Positions 22,066 through 33,932 of a stretch of DNA of 64,000 nt are shown in pieces; within the stretch, counting starts at the first letter, position 1; the number at the start of each line of letters is the position of its first letter. The notes under the pieces were generated by a model. It was given only the letters and a program-made list of their open reading frames with translations, was not told the DNA's origin and did not search any database. The position numbers were made by a program, and so were the translations under genes. The DNA comes from Neopestalotiopsis rosae (lineage: Eukaryota > Ascomycota > Sordariomycetes > Amphisphaeriales > Sporocadaceae): the NCBI GenBank assembly GCA_023078685.1, contig JALGAS010000003.1, positions 3,720,001 to 3,784,000 on the forward strand. The letters run 5' to 3'.

Positions 22066-22864
22066 ATGGAAAGTGATAAGCAGATAGTCTTTTACGACAT
22101 TGCTTCGGGTCCACCACGGAGGACCTACGCCCCAAATCCCTGGAAGACTAGGTAAGAAATCAAGACAGTGCGACTGAACTACATTTACTCAAGTGATCAT
22201 CAGATATGCTTTGAATTTCAAAGGTGTCGACTACAGGACGGCCTGGGTCGAGCTTCCAGAAGTCACCCGCACGCGCAAGGAGCTCGGTGTGCCCCCGAGT
22301 CGCTATCATGCCGATGGCTCGCCGTTCTATACGCTGCCCATGATACAGGACCTGTCAACAGGAAAGTTTGTGGGCGATACGTTCGACATTGCCGTCTATC
22401 TTGACAAGAAATATCCCGACAAGCCCACCTTGATCCCATCGAGGTCCACTGCCGTGTTCAAGGCTTTCAACAAGCAAATGGACGCTCTATTCACCTCGAC
22501 GGTAGCGCTTTGGGGTCAAGGCCTACCGTTCAATTCTGAGAACGCCGAGAAGGCCAAAGCCGAATTTTCCAGGAGAGCCAACGGACTCCCTTTTGAGGAG
22601 ATGACGGTCAAGGGCGAGGCCAGGAGGCAACTGCTCGATCAATCCAAGGAGAAGCTGGGCGAGCTTGCAGAGCTTTTCCGGCACCCTGAGGAGCCATTCC
22701 TCGAAGGAGCAGAAGCTACGTACGCGGATTTCATCATTGGGGGCTGGGTGACGACAATGTCGATTTGTTTGCCGGATGATGACTGGACCGAGATTAGGAG
22801 CTGGCATAGCGGCAGATGGGCGAAGCTTCATGCCGGTTTGCAGAGATACGCAACTGTCAGGTAA
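22066..22864 (+). CDS. Glutathione S-transferase-like protein
   Basis: 249-residue protein with one short intron (22152-22203, phase 2). The N-terminal thioredoxin-like domain begins QIVFYDIASGPP and contains PWKTRYALNFKGVDYRTAWVE, then the cis-proline region YTLPMIQDLSTGKFVGDTFDIAVYLD, where GDTFDIA fits the glutathione-contacting ESxxI motif. The all-helical C-terminal domain ends with AKLHAGLQRYATVR. GSTs in fungal polyketide clusters conjugate glutathione, isomerise intermediates or protect the producer. It is immediately downstream-facing towards the 3' end of the PKS gene (convergent, 182 bp apart), so it belongs physically to the cluster. No signal peptide, so it should be cytosolic. 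Confidence 0.88.
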
Positions 22865-23046
22865 ATGGAAAGGGGGTAAATTTATGTTCCCTAGGTTACA
22901 TAGTTGCCGTCTTACTCGATTGTTATTATTATGATACGAATACTTTCCGGGAATTAAGGTCATTGAATTGGGACAAGTGGGTCGCAGAACTTGATTAATT
23001 CTACCTTATCTGACACACCGTGGCAGCTGAATAACATCAACCCGCA

Positions 23047-26000
23047 TTAAGAATGAAAGACATGGCGACACAAGAAATCATAGGAGGACATCATATCCCT
23101 CCATCCCGCCCCGTCCGTGTCTTCGGATGGAAACAAATCAAACGCGTGTCCAGCATCCGGCACGGCGATTTCCGCATCTACACCCCGGCTGCGTAGGGCC
23201 TCGAAAGTCTCTTGGCTCTGCTGCCATGGGATCAAATCATCCCGTCGCCCGTGGACGATGAACGTCGGCGTGGCGTAGTGGCCCCGCACGATCTGGGCAT
23301 AGGGGCTCGCGGCCCGGACCGCCTCGGCCGGCGGCATGGGCAGGGATGCGAGCGAGTCCAAGTCGAGGCCTTGTGCAATCGCCTTGCGCTTGCTCGGCAG
23401 CCCGGAAACGAGCATCGGCACGAGCTGGGCCTTCCAGTTCATATGGATCACGAGGCGCCATCGCTCGTCCTGCAGAGACATAGCGAGGCTAGGAGCCATA
23501 CCTGTCTTTTTAGGTTCGTAACCGGCGATCTAATATAGCCAAATCAGTCTTCTTCTTTGTGATTTTACAATGGCCGCGAGATGCTACTTACTGGCTCATC
23601 ACGTACACCATCTAGAAGAGTGTAGTCCGAGGCGTCGGGAGCTTCAACCACGCACTTTGGATAAATCGGGTTCTTCCACCCTGTATATATGGTTAGCAAA
23701 CTCAATGAACGTATACCAAAAGTTTAATATATCCTCACAATCTGCCTCTAGATTAGTAGGACAATAATACGCCAGGATCACGTCAGGCGCGGGAACACCC
23801 CTGGCTTGTGCGGTAGACGGCAGCATCATTGCCAAGTGGCCACCGCTCGACCAGCCTACAGCCGCGATCTTGCGCGTATCGACTTCGACGATACCTCGGG
23901 CGGTGGTATGATGCGGCAGTGACTCACGTGCCCAGGTCAGCGCGTCGGCCACGTCGGCAATCGCGCCGGCGACCAGCGGGGCTTCAGGGCAGAGCCTGTA
24001 GTCAATGCTGACCGGCAGGAACCCCCGCCGGTGCAGCTCTTTGATGTGTTTCATATGTATGTCCTTTCGAGTGAAGACGATGTGTCCTCCGCCGTGGATC
24101 AGAAGAGCTGTGACATACGGCCACGTTGTCAGTGAGAAATGGCAACCCGGATTCGTGACTTGGCTTACCAATTGGACGACGCGTGTGTCTATCATCGGGC
24201 TCGGAGGGATAGTAGACGTCTGCGCAAAGCTCTAGCGCGCCAATCTTCTTGAAGACGAGCGTCTCCACGGGCACTCCGGCGCGACGCGGCAGACTGGCCA
24301 GAGCAGTCTTGGGCACGAAGCCGGGCTGCTCAGCCTCGGCAACGAAGCCGCAAATGAAACGAAGGGTTCTGGACTCTCGTGCAGTACCGTCGGTCCAACT
24401 AACATGGCGAAAGCCCGCTGCCCTCAGATTGCGGTCCCAGAACTGCTCGTCGGCGAGCGCGTGCATACGGCCGTCCGAGAAGGCCCACCAGCCTGGGAGC
24501 AGACCCCAAACCAGGTCAAACCAGTACAGTCCGGGGCTAAACTCGACGAGCGCCATCAGACCGTCGGGCCGGAGCATCGAGCGCAAGTTGGTCAGTGAGC
24601 TTGCCGCGTTGCTCGTGGCGTGAATACAGTTTGTGGAGATGATGACGTGGTACTTGCCCAGCTGCTCTGCCGTCGGGGCATGTTCCACGTCGAGCACGGC
24701 GTAGCGCATGCACTCGTAGCTGGAAAACGTCTTCTTGGCGGCGCCGACCAGGGCCGAAGAGATGTCGGTAAAGGTATAGGTAAATGGGATGCCTCGCTGT
24801 TCCAAAAAGTTGACGAGGAACCGTGTCGTACCGCCGGTGCCTCCGCCAATCTCGAGAAGGTGGAAGGTCTCGCCTTGTTGCGCGCACGATAAAGCCTTTC
24901 CGAGAAAGTCGGCCAGGAGCTGGGTGGCGGCCTGACACATTGGTGCGTAGTCATATACATCCGCTAGCAGTTGTCTGTTGGCCCTATTGGCAAAGAGGAG
25001 CTGGAGCGGATCGACTTTGCCCGTGAGACACTCAGTTAGACGCGACCCAGTCACGTTGAGCAGCTTATGCTCGGCCGAGTGGTGGGGAAACTTCCGAAGG
25101 ATCTCTTCGAGGGCGTTCGCAGGATCAGGGAGATCGAACGCCACAGACGTTCTCACGTACTCATCTCCCCGCATCTCAACGTAGCCACCATCCATGAGAA
25201 TCTTGTGTAGTTGCTTAACAAGGCTCTGGTGCCTAGGTAGGAAGTTCAGAGCCGGCAGGGGCTGAGACTCGGGAATAATAGCGAGATCTATCCCAAGTTT
25301 GGCGAAGGTGTGGCCGATGTAGGACAAGACCAAACGAGCTTGGTCTGGGTATACCTCTGACCAGAAGTTGGTGAATTTTGTCTGAAGGGAGAATTTGTCA
25401 AAGTCGAAGCGCACATCCTCAAAAGTTCTTTGAGCATGGAGCAGAAGAGCGTCTTGATCCGGGGGCGGCGCGTTAATTTGATTCAATGACGCAGATGTTT
25501 TGGCCTCCATGGTGCTTGGAAAAGGGAAGCTGTGTGGGAGGGCGGGATTCCCAGTAGGCAAAACGAGCTGGACCAGACTATTAAAAGTGGACGTCTCGTT
25601 CAGTTGAAAAACATCAATAGAAATGGAGAACAAGGTCTCAATATCACTAGCGAGCTCGATGCACAATAGTGAATCGAGACCTAGATCAGCAAGGTTATCA
25701 CTCATTCCAGGTGGAGTGGGAAGTTCCAAGTGTTCTTGCAAAAGGCTGGCGAGTTTGGCTGCCACATCGCTTGATCCTGGATACGGTGTAGGTGTAGCCG
25801 TGGTTAGCTGCGTAGAAGCGGTGTCCGCGTTTGAGATGTCGCTAGAGTCGGATTCAGACTCGCCGGATGAGATGTTCAGAGCTGCATCTACAGACCCACA
25901 TCCTTTCTTGCCGAGATATTGTACCAGAGCGTCGACATTGGCGAGTGTAAGCAGATCTTCTAACGGAATCTCGACATCGAAGTGGCTTGAGATCTCGCCA

Positions 26001-29000
26001 ATGACTTCCATCATCAACAACGAGTCTATGCCGAGGTCCTGGTCAAGCGCAACGCTTCCAGTTATCTGACCTCGGGGCACTTCTGCCACTCTGACCACAA
26101 CGTCGCAGATCCCATTGAATATTGAAGAATTTTGATCCAAAACTGGCTTGGGCGTACGAAGGATTGGACGGTTGGAAATTGTAGGCTCTGGAATTTGATG
26201 AACGCTGATCTGTGGTTCGGAAGCTTCTAGGAAAAGTAGTTTCTCCTCCAGAACTGGCAATGGCTTGTCGCCAGGCGTCGCATTGACACGTGCGAGGACT
26301 TTTGTCAACGATGAGAGTTTTACTTTTGTGAATTTGGCTCCCAGTATGAGGACGGCCAATCTCTTGGTAGTGGGATCAAACACAAAGATGTCGTTTGCCA
26401 GCTCCTTGTCAGGCGACCCTGAGGGCGTCGAGTTTCCATATAACATCCACTGCTGGTGGTGGGCCGCATCACCAAGTTTGAAGCCGGGACCGAACTGAAG
26501 CCTGTCCAATTTCGTAAAGACAAATACGTCCGAGGTATCACATGGGAACAGATTGTTTCCATACAGTCCTCCAATCTGCATAAAGCTGTCCAGAAGCGAC
26601 GGCTGCGTCAGTAGCCCTTGAAAGCTCGCATCCATTTCGCAGCCTGAAAGTGAGACAGTCGCGGCTAGCTGTCCATTTTTGGCAGCGATGCTTTTGATAC
26701 CGCGGTAGCAATCCGCGTACTCGACAACACGAGCGAATGACTTGTACACCATGGCTCCTCGGATCAAATCACTCGCAGAGTCGTTGTACAGGGCCTCAAT
26801 TTTCCGGAAAGCTGCGAGACGTTCGTAACGTTCGAACTCATCACGGATCGATAGAGCACGTTTTTCTCCCTGTTGGTAGACGATGAGGCCAGTCGCATGT
26901 GAAGTAGAAGCGCTTGATCCTGTTTGACTGGAGACCGTGTATCGCCATGTTGGCTGCCGGTCCCCTATGGATTCTAGCCGGATGAACAATGCTTGGTTCT
27001 GGTTCATCCCAAGTGGAGACTCAATCCGAAGCTCTTCGAATGCGAATGTGTCGTTCGCGTTGTAGTCACTTCCAAGAAGCCTCACGGCAGATTTCGCTGC
27101 CATTTCAATATACATCGTGGCCGGACACAATGCGCTTTTTGCCACTACGTGCCCAGATACGAGAACTTGATACTCCTGGACAGACGTATTGACTTGAAAT
27201 AGGGCTTCCTTCGCATTTGATTTTATGAGTGACAGCAATGTGGGGGGAAGTGGCTTCTCCTGTTGAGACTTGGATAGTGTCGTAGGTACAGAAGAAGTTG
27301 ACGGAGGCAAGAGCTCAAGCCAGTGACGGTTCTTCTCAAACTGATATGACGGTAGGCGGATTATGTCATAGTCACTCGCCTGAGCACGGTGGAAGTTCCA
27401 ATACTGCACCTTATGTCCCAACTTCCACAGCTGCACGGTAGCGGTAACGACGTTGTCGTGAGAGCTCGCTTTGCTTAATGATATTGCCTGAAAGGTGTGT
27501 GAAGCCACGTCCGCATTGCCCAGAGCTCTTCGTACCATACTCACGACGCTCGAGTCGGAGCCAGCTTCCAGCCAAGTGCAAGGACCAAGTCTATCCGCTA
27601 GTCTTTGAATGGCTTGGGCAAAAAATACAGGATCGCGGGTATGCTGAGCAATGAGCTCTGATGTAGGAGTATGCCACGTTGTGCCGTCGGAACAGGTTTC
27701 GAGGTAGATTGAAGGCTCGCTAAATCTGAGTTGGGATGCCAGGCGCTGTAATGGCGAGATCAAGGGGTCCGTGAATTTCGAGTGGAATCCATTCGTGACG
27801 TTCAACCTTTTGAATCTCAAAGCGCGTGCGGTTGCCTCTTGTTCGAACAGGTCAACGGAAGCACTTTCTCCGACCAATACGTGGGATGATTCGCCATTAT
27901 AACAGGCGATTTCAAGGTTGTGGCTGATCGAGGATAGCATTTCACTCGTGGCCTCGACTGCAATCATGGACCCGGACTCAGCGCCCCAGTGCTGCTTCAT
28001 CAGGGCAGCCCTCCCGGCTACCAGTTTCAGGCCGTCTTTGAGGCTAAGAGCCTCGGCCACTGTGAGAGCTGTGAGCTGTCCCAGGCTGTGCCCGACAATC
28101 CCGTCTATCTTGAGGCCGGAGTCTATCCAAGCCTGGGCGCTCGCGTACTGGAGAGAGAATACCATTGAGTGAAGAAGTACCACATCTCCAATTGGCTGGG
28201 TCTCGAATATTCCTGGGTATATAGATGGATAGCCAAGCGATGTCAGGATCTCGTCGCATCTGTCCAAGTGAAGTCTGAGCAGTGATGACTGTTCCCACAG
28301 CGTTTTGTCAAGTCCAACGTGGTTACTCACTTGGCCTCCGAATGCGAGGACTAAGGGCGGTTCCGATTTAGGCCGCTGAAAGGTGTCCGGAGGTGAGGTG
28401 GAAAGCTGCAGTAGTTGAGTTTGTAGATCTTGTGAATCATATGCAGTCGCCGCCAATGCGTAAGGCAAGCCTTGATTTTGTCTTTTCGCGAGATTAAATG
28501 CGATACTGGGCAAGACTTCCTTTGCTGTCTGGCTGCTAATTTGGCAAAGGGCCCCAAGCTTCTGAAAATAGGAGATCAAGCTAGCATGGGAATTTGCTGC
28601 CACAAATACAGGGTACCTGCGACGCCCAACGGGCTTGCGAGTGCATATTTGCCGCTGCGGAGGCTCCATCACGATCATGGCGGCATTGCTTCCAGCAGCC
28701 CCATAATTGTTCACACAGGCCGTGAGGAATCCCGATGGCAACGCCAGAGTGGCGGTAGGTATGGCCATATGACTTGGTTGCAGCGGTGCGATGCTGGAAT
28801 TGAGCGAACTGAAGGATGCCTGGATGCAGGTGCTTCGTTTCTCGATCTGCAGAAGGGTCTTGATCAGTCCGGCGACGCCGGAAGCTCCTTCAAGGTGACC
28901 GATGTTGCCCTTTACGGACGACACGATGAGTTGCGTATCTCTCTGCGGTCCACCAAATACAGCTCGAATGCTTTCCATCTCGATCGGGTCTCCCACTGGG

Positions 29001-31075
29001 GTCCCGGTACCGTGGGCTTCAACGAATGAGAGGCTCGAGGGAGATATTCCAGCTTGTTTGCACACATTTCTGTATAGCTCGGACTGCGATGGCGAGTAAG
29101 GAACAGTGATCGGGACAGAATTGTCATTTTGGTTCACCGCGGATCCGGCTATTACGCCCAGGATATCGTCTCCGTCAGCTACGGCAGATACCAGACTCTT
29201 GAGCACGACCAGTCCCAGGCCTTCTCCGCGACAGTAGCCGTCGCCTTTAGCATCAAACGGTTTCGTAGCTCCGGTCGGACTCAGGAAATGGGCAGCAGAG
29301 AGATTCTCGTACAGGTATGGGCTGGTGAACAGGGCAACGCCACCTGCAACTGCCTGGCTGCATTCTCCAGCTTGTATGGCCCGACAAGCGGAGTGGATCG
29401 CGACTGCTGAAGATGAACATGCAGTGTCGAATGTCATAGACGGGCCAGACCATCCGAAGAAGTGGGACAGCTTGCCACTCAGAAATGCCCGCAGTGTTCC
29501 CAGAGTTGAGAAGGCATTGGGCTGGTGAGAAGCGACATTGCTGTCGTAGTCCGTCGCGCAAAGGCCAATGTAGCAACCGATATCGCGCGGCTCGGAATGA
29601 TCCGCGAAATACCCAGAAGACTCCAGTGCTTCGTAGGTGGCCTGGAGCAGCAGCCGTTGCTGAGGGTCCATTGACGCCGCTTCCCTGGACGTCTTTTTGA
29701 AGAATCTATGGTCGAAAGCGTCGATATCGCGCATGAAGTTTCCCCAATACTTGTTTGGTTTGCCTTTTTGGGGTCGGGACGATTCTTTGGGACCAAAGCG
29801 CTCGCTCGGCACGGGCTCGACCATTGACTTTCCAGTGCTAATGAGCTCCCAGAATTCATCGATGGAGTCGGCGCCTGGAAACTTGCAAGACATGCCAATG
29901 ACAGCCACGGCCGACATTGGGTATCTCGATGCAGGCTTGTCAACGTTGTTCAAGGATCCCAAAGAGAACGCCCTGACGATGCGCAAGCCTTGAGATATCG
30001 GCTGTGGTATACAATCAAGTCCGACTGACAAAATGAAGGCATCACCAGCCAGTCGGTGAAAATCAGATACGGCAACACGCAATACTGAATGCCAATCCGA
30101 GACCTGGGTCATGATACTCCGAATTGTAGATAGGACGGTGCTTCCGCCTCCTAGAGGCTCGCCATTGACATTAGACCGGACAAGTGCTGCCCCGTACAGG
30201 TCGAGATTTGTACCAATATCGCAGGCATCGATTATCTTGGTCAGGCTGTTCTCATGAATGGTTGAGTGATAGCGGCCCACCACGTTGGTGGGGACGGTCG
30301 TTATACCTCTGGCAATCAAGTCTCGGGTCAATGATGAGACGTTTGACTGCGGTGCGGAGATTGTAGCATCATGTGTATTCTTAATCACAGACAAATATGC
30401 CTGGGTCTCCCGTTAACAAGACATGTCTTCAAAGGCTCATGTAAACCATACCTGGCTGTGGTTTTGAAGTATTTCCTCAATGGTTTCAATCGTGTCCGGC
30501 GACTTCCAACGAACAGCTACGGACGTGGTGGTTCCCCGTGCTTGAGCGTCGGCATCGACGTATGCTCCAATGGCAAATGCCAAACGAACAGCTAAAGCGC
30601 CACGCAAACCGATCTCTTTCTCGTCCGATGCCCCTGCGATTGTAATGGCACTGAGAAGTCCAGCACAGAAGCCCTGGATACCACCGCCTTTGGAAGTACG
30701 GGCTAAACAATCGGCATGCGATAGAGTCTTGCCATCTTGAGATGTTGCTAAGTAGTCGAAATACTGACACAGATGCTCGATTATAGTGAATGGCATGGTG
30801 ATCGAGTTTGAAGCGGTCTGAGAGTCGGCTTGGACCTCGGAGCTGGCAACAAGCCATCCCGAGAGCTTCCGGGCGTTTTCATAACCTTTCAAAGTTTCCA
30901 AATCCGAGTCTCTTGCCACGATAGTTTCCCAAAGAGAAGGAAGATCACGGACAGCATCCACGACAGGAGCCAAACACTCGTGATTCAAGAGTGCTTCTCG
31001 TTGGTTTTTGCTTTTGTCGTCTGAGGGCCAACTCCCCAGCGACCCAAACACAATCATTGATGGAGTTGAAGTCAT
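23047..31075 (-). CDS. Non-reducing polyketide synthase SAT-KS-MAT-PT-ACP-ACP-CMeT-TE
   Basis: Five exons (30452-31075, 24169-30400, 23739-24107, 23592-23680, 23047-23529) encode 2598 residues. Order and key residues: starter-unit transacylase with Cys137 in GFCAG; ketosynthase with Cys at about 534 in DTACSSS; malonyl transferase with Ser at about 978 in GHSLGQ; product template with His at about 1292 (HVVAKSALCP) and Asp at about 1477 (PSLLDSF); two carrier domains (GIDSLLMM about 1667, GLDSLLCIEL about 1784); C-methyltransferase with GGGTGGTTRF (about 2063); and an esterase-like thioesterase with HGGGH, GWSSGGH (Ser about 2372), Asp about 2533 and His about 2565. This order is that of methylorsellinate and dimethylorsellinate synthases (MpaC, AusA type). 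It should make a C-methylated aromatic acid. All active sites look intact. No reductive domains and no terminal reductase are present. Confidence 0.95.
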
Positions 31076-32877
31076 GTTGAAGGGCTTATAGCTCCCAAGA
31101 AGAAGGAACTCTAGATGTGATTGCTGAAAGTCTAGGTGTTATGTGCTATGAAGTAAGTCAACAAGCCTAGTACTCATCAATTCAAGCGTCTTGTGTAGAC
31201 TTTAAATACATTATATGTGATGGAGATCCAGCAACTATTTGGCAAGGTGGCAAATACTTTGGAACGCGTTTGTTCTGACTCCACACATCTACATAACACT
31301 CAAAAATTGGATTATAGACGATAAGTTGGTGAGAGTCCCAAGAATGTCAGCCCGGGCTTCCGAGACGATGACACGTTCTAGATGCGGTGAAGCTTATCTG
31401 ACTTGGACTGACACCAACCGATTGCACCCGCCTGCAGATCCGTCAACACACTGACATCTCATGCAGATATCAGCCTCATTATGCCTGTCCTTTCTGTCCC
31501 TGATAGCTGAAGACTATTCCCCATGTCACTTTTTTGCCACGTGGGGATATTTCGAGATTCTGCTTTATCGGCGACTTAGAAATTCCTTCGGGTCATTTTG
31601 AATGGTAATCGGGTCTTTTCGACGGGCAAGCGGATCATTTTGGAATAAATTATGTTCAGTAAAGCTTCGGTAGTACAGAGATCTGACATGTATTCTCTAT
31701 TCGTATAACGCGACACGACCAATACATTCCTTGTGAGTAGAAAGTGCATCATCATGTTGCGCCGTTCTTTGGCCGCTGAGTGAGATATTTGGGAATGGAT
31801 TTGGATAATGGTGCTTCATACCCCCACGTCTGTGTTGTACGCCGATCATTCTGACCACGTTTCACAAATTTTCAAAATCATGTTGATCTTCATGATGAAT
31901 CCAACACATTCAAAATCAAATTCTGCAAAAACTGTGGCGAACCCGCCACCGCAGGAATGACATGATCGATTCATAGAGCATTTGGACTGTCACTGAGCTT
32001 AGACTACATAAGTCTTGATAATAAATGATATACGGCCAAAGCTTGCAGACAGAATTTAGGAAATGGGGTAGTAGGATACCGATCGACGTCTCTCTCTCGC
32101 TATTCGTTTTTTTGATATTTCGAAGGGAAAGAAAAAGGGAGAGAGACTTTTAAAACGTGGTCATGTGACCGAAATGCATGGTCCATGTTCGACAACTGAC
32201 ATAGAGCTAATACAATACCGCATGGGGATTCAATGCTTACTCGATCCGGGTTCTTTCGAACTGGCCCAGACCTTGCATGTTCAATCTAGATCCTTACTTA
32301 TGCAGGGCAACTGAGTCCGACATTCCGCGGGATAAAAAGACTGCATGAGAACCTCGTGGCATTTGAGGCTGAGTCTTGACAGGGTTTTAGGAACCAGCCG
32401 AGCACTTCTAGGATTGTCGCTAGGGTGCGACCAGGGCCCGTCCCGGGTTAGTTGAGTTCCGAACGCCGTCACTGAGAACGGCGCAGCACGTGTTCGCCGC
32501 ACTCTTGATGAATATCGTTCGACATCAATTGTACCCGCTCTGTGGTATCCGATGGGTTAGGGAATTTTCAATCTCATCTTGCCGACTGCCGAATCAAATA
32601 TTGGCCCGAGGCTATATTCCCACGATCGTTTACTTGACAAACATGGTCGAATTGTGGCTCAATGGTTAAAAGAGCATGTGGCTGAATAGAGAAGACAAAG
32701 GTCAAGGAACAATAGTGCAAGCAAATTAGAGCTGACTATATCTACTACACTCGTCAATAAGACCATAACATCACTGTTTTGAGAAGACAATATAGATCTT
32801 TTCAGTCAGGTCTGCCTTCTTGTGAATACCAGACCGTGTTTTCAAATCACTTTGAGTCTCATTTTACCCAAGTGACC
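31076..32877. promoter_or_regulatory. Divergent promoter region, PKS / dioxygenase
   Basis: About 1.8 kb between the divergent PKS and dioxygenase genes, so it should carry both promoters. It contains the 21-bp phased repeats at 31589-31651, a purine-rich tract (about 32117-32150) next to a CT tract, and a near-palindromic E-box-like GGTCATGTGACC at about 32159. No ORF with domain content is present. Confidence 0.6.
31589..31651. repeat. Three direct repeats at exact 21-bp spacing
   Basis: Units start at 31589 (CGGGTCATTTTGAAT), 31610 (CGGGTCTTTTCGA) and 31631 (CGGATCATTTTGGAAT). The shared core is CGGRTC followed by a T-rich stretch. The spacing of 21 bp equals two helical turns, so the CGG cores face the same side of the DNA. 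The array lies about 510 bp upstream of the PKS start and 1.2 kb upstream of the dioxygenase. CGG cores are the half-sites of Zn2Cys6 regulators, two of which are encoded in the cluster. Confidence 0.6.
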
Positions 32878-33932
32878 ATGCCTTCTGCCGTGCAAACCGA
32901 AGTCGTTACTGAGACGCTGGTGCCTACAATCGATATATCTCCATTTCTGAAAGACCCCACAACCCATGAGTCGGAAAAGATTATAGAGACCGTGAGAAAC
33001 GCCTGCTCTGAGACTGGTTTCTTTCAAATCACAGGCCATGGCGTATCGAAGGAGATCATACACGACCTATTCCAGGCGTCCAAGAAGTTCTTCGCACTCC
33101 CCATGGAAGAGAAAATGAGATTGGACTGTCGAGCCACAGCTGGACATCGTGGCTATGATGTCTTGGCCTCCCAGACCTATGATCCAGATGTTCCTCCAGA
33201 TCTTAAGGAGGTGAGTGCTCTTAACAATGGGAATAACGCAAATCTTAAACATTCCAGGGCTTTTACGTGGGCCATGACTTGCCAAATGAGGATCCCATGG
33301 TCCAGCAAGGGCGTTTCTTCATGGGACCAAATGTCTGGCCCAAGTTCGACTTCCTAGCCGCCGAGCAATTTCAAAAGCCGGTGGTATCGTACCACGCAGC
33401 AATCAATTCACTGGCACTAGACATGCTGCGCCTGGTTGCGTGCACGCTGCCGTATGGGCCAGACGTCTTTTCCGAGTTCTCGACGGGTTACGTGATTGCC
33501 CCACTGCGTCTGCTGCATTACCCACCCGCCCGCGAGATGAACGATGACGGAGGCGCCAAATTCCAGTACGGAGCAGGTGCACATACTGACTTTGGTGCCA
33601 TCACACTCCTTCTACAGGACGAACAGCCTGGTCTGGAGGTTTGGGACGGCCGTGCCGGCAAGTTCGTTGCCGTCGACCCCACTCCGGGAGCCTTTGTGGT
33701 GAACGTCGGTGATATGCTCTCGGCCTGGACGGGAGGCAGATATAAGAGCAGCATCCACAGGGTCATTAACAAGAATCCAGTAGATCGGTACTCAGCAGCA
33801 TTCTTTTTTGATGGAAGTCTGGACTGCCCGCTTCACCCGTTGGACGGCAGCGTCAAAAGCGACTTGACCGTGGAGAAGCACATGATCAAGCGCATCACGG
33901 ACAGTTATGGGAAACACAAGAAGTCAGCATAG
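32878..33932 (+). CDS. 2-oxoglutarate/Fe(II)-dependent dioxygenase
   Basis: 335-residue oxygenase of the isopenicillin-N-synthase-like family with one 47-nt intron (33211-33257, phase 0). The N-terminal DIOX_N part reads PTIDISPFL and GFFQITGHGV. The catalytic half has the iron-binding HTD (about residues 222-224, in GAHTDFGAITLLLQ) and the distal His at about 278 (SIHRV), followed by RYS (about 288), where Arg binds the 2-oxoglutarate carboxylate. All three iron ligands are present. Such enzymes hydroxylate, desaturate, or drive ring expansion (as TropC does in fungal tropolone formation). It shares the divergent promoter with the PKS, the usual sign of co-regulation. Upstream in-frame codons to 32779 are open, but the ATG at 32878 matches the family start. 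Confidence 0.92.

Noticed and set aside
29479..29943. 154-codon ORF in the PKS region on the minus strand
   Set aside because: It is an out-of-frame reading inside the ketosynthase coding region.
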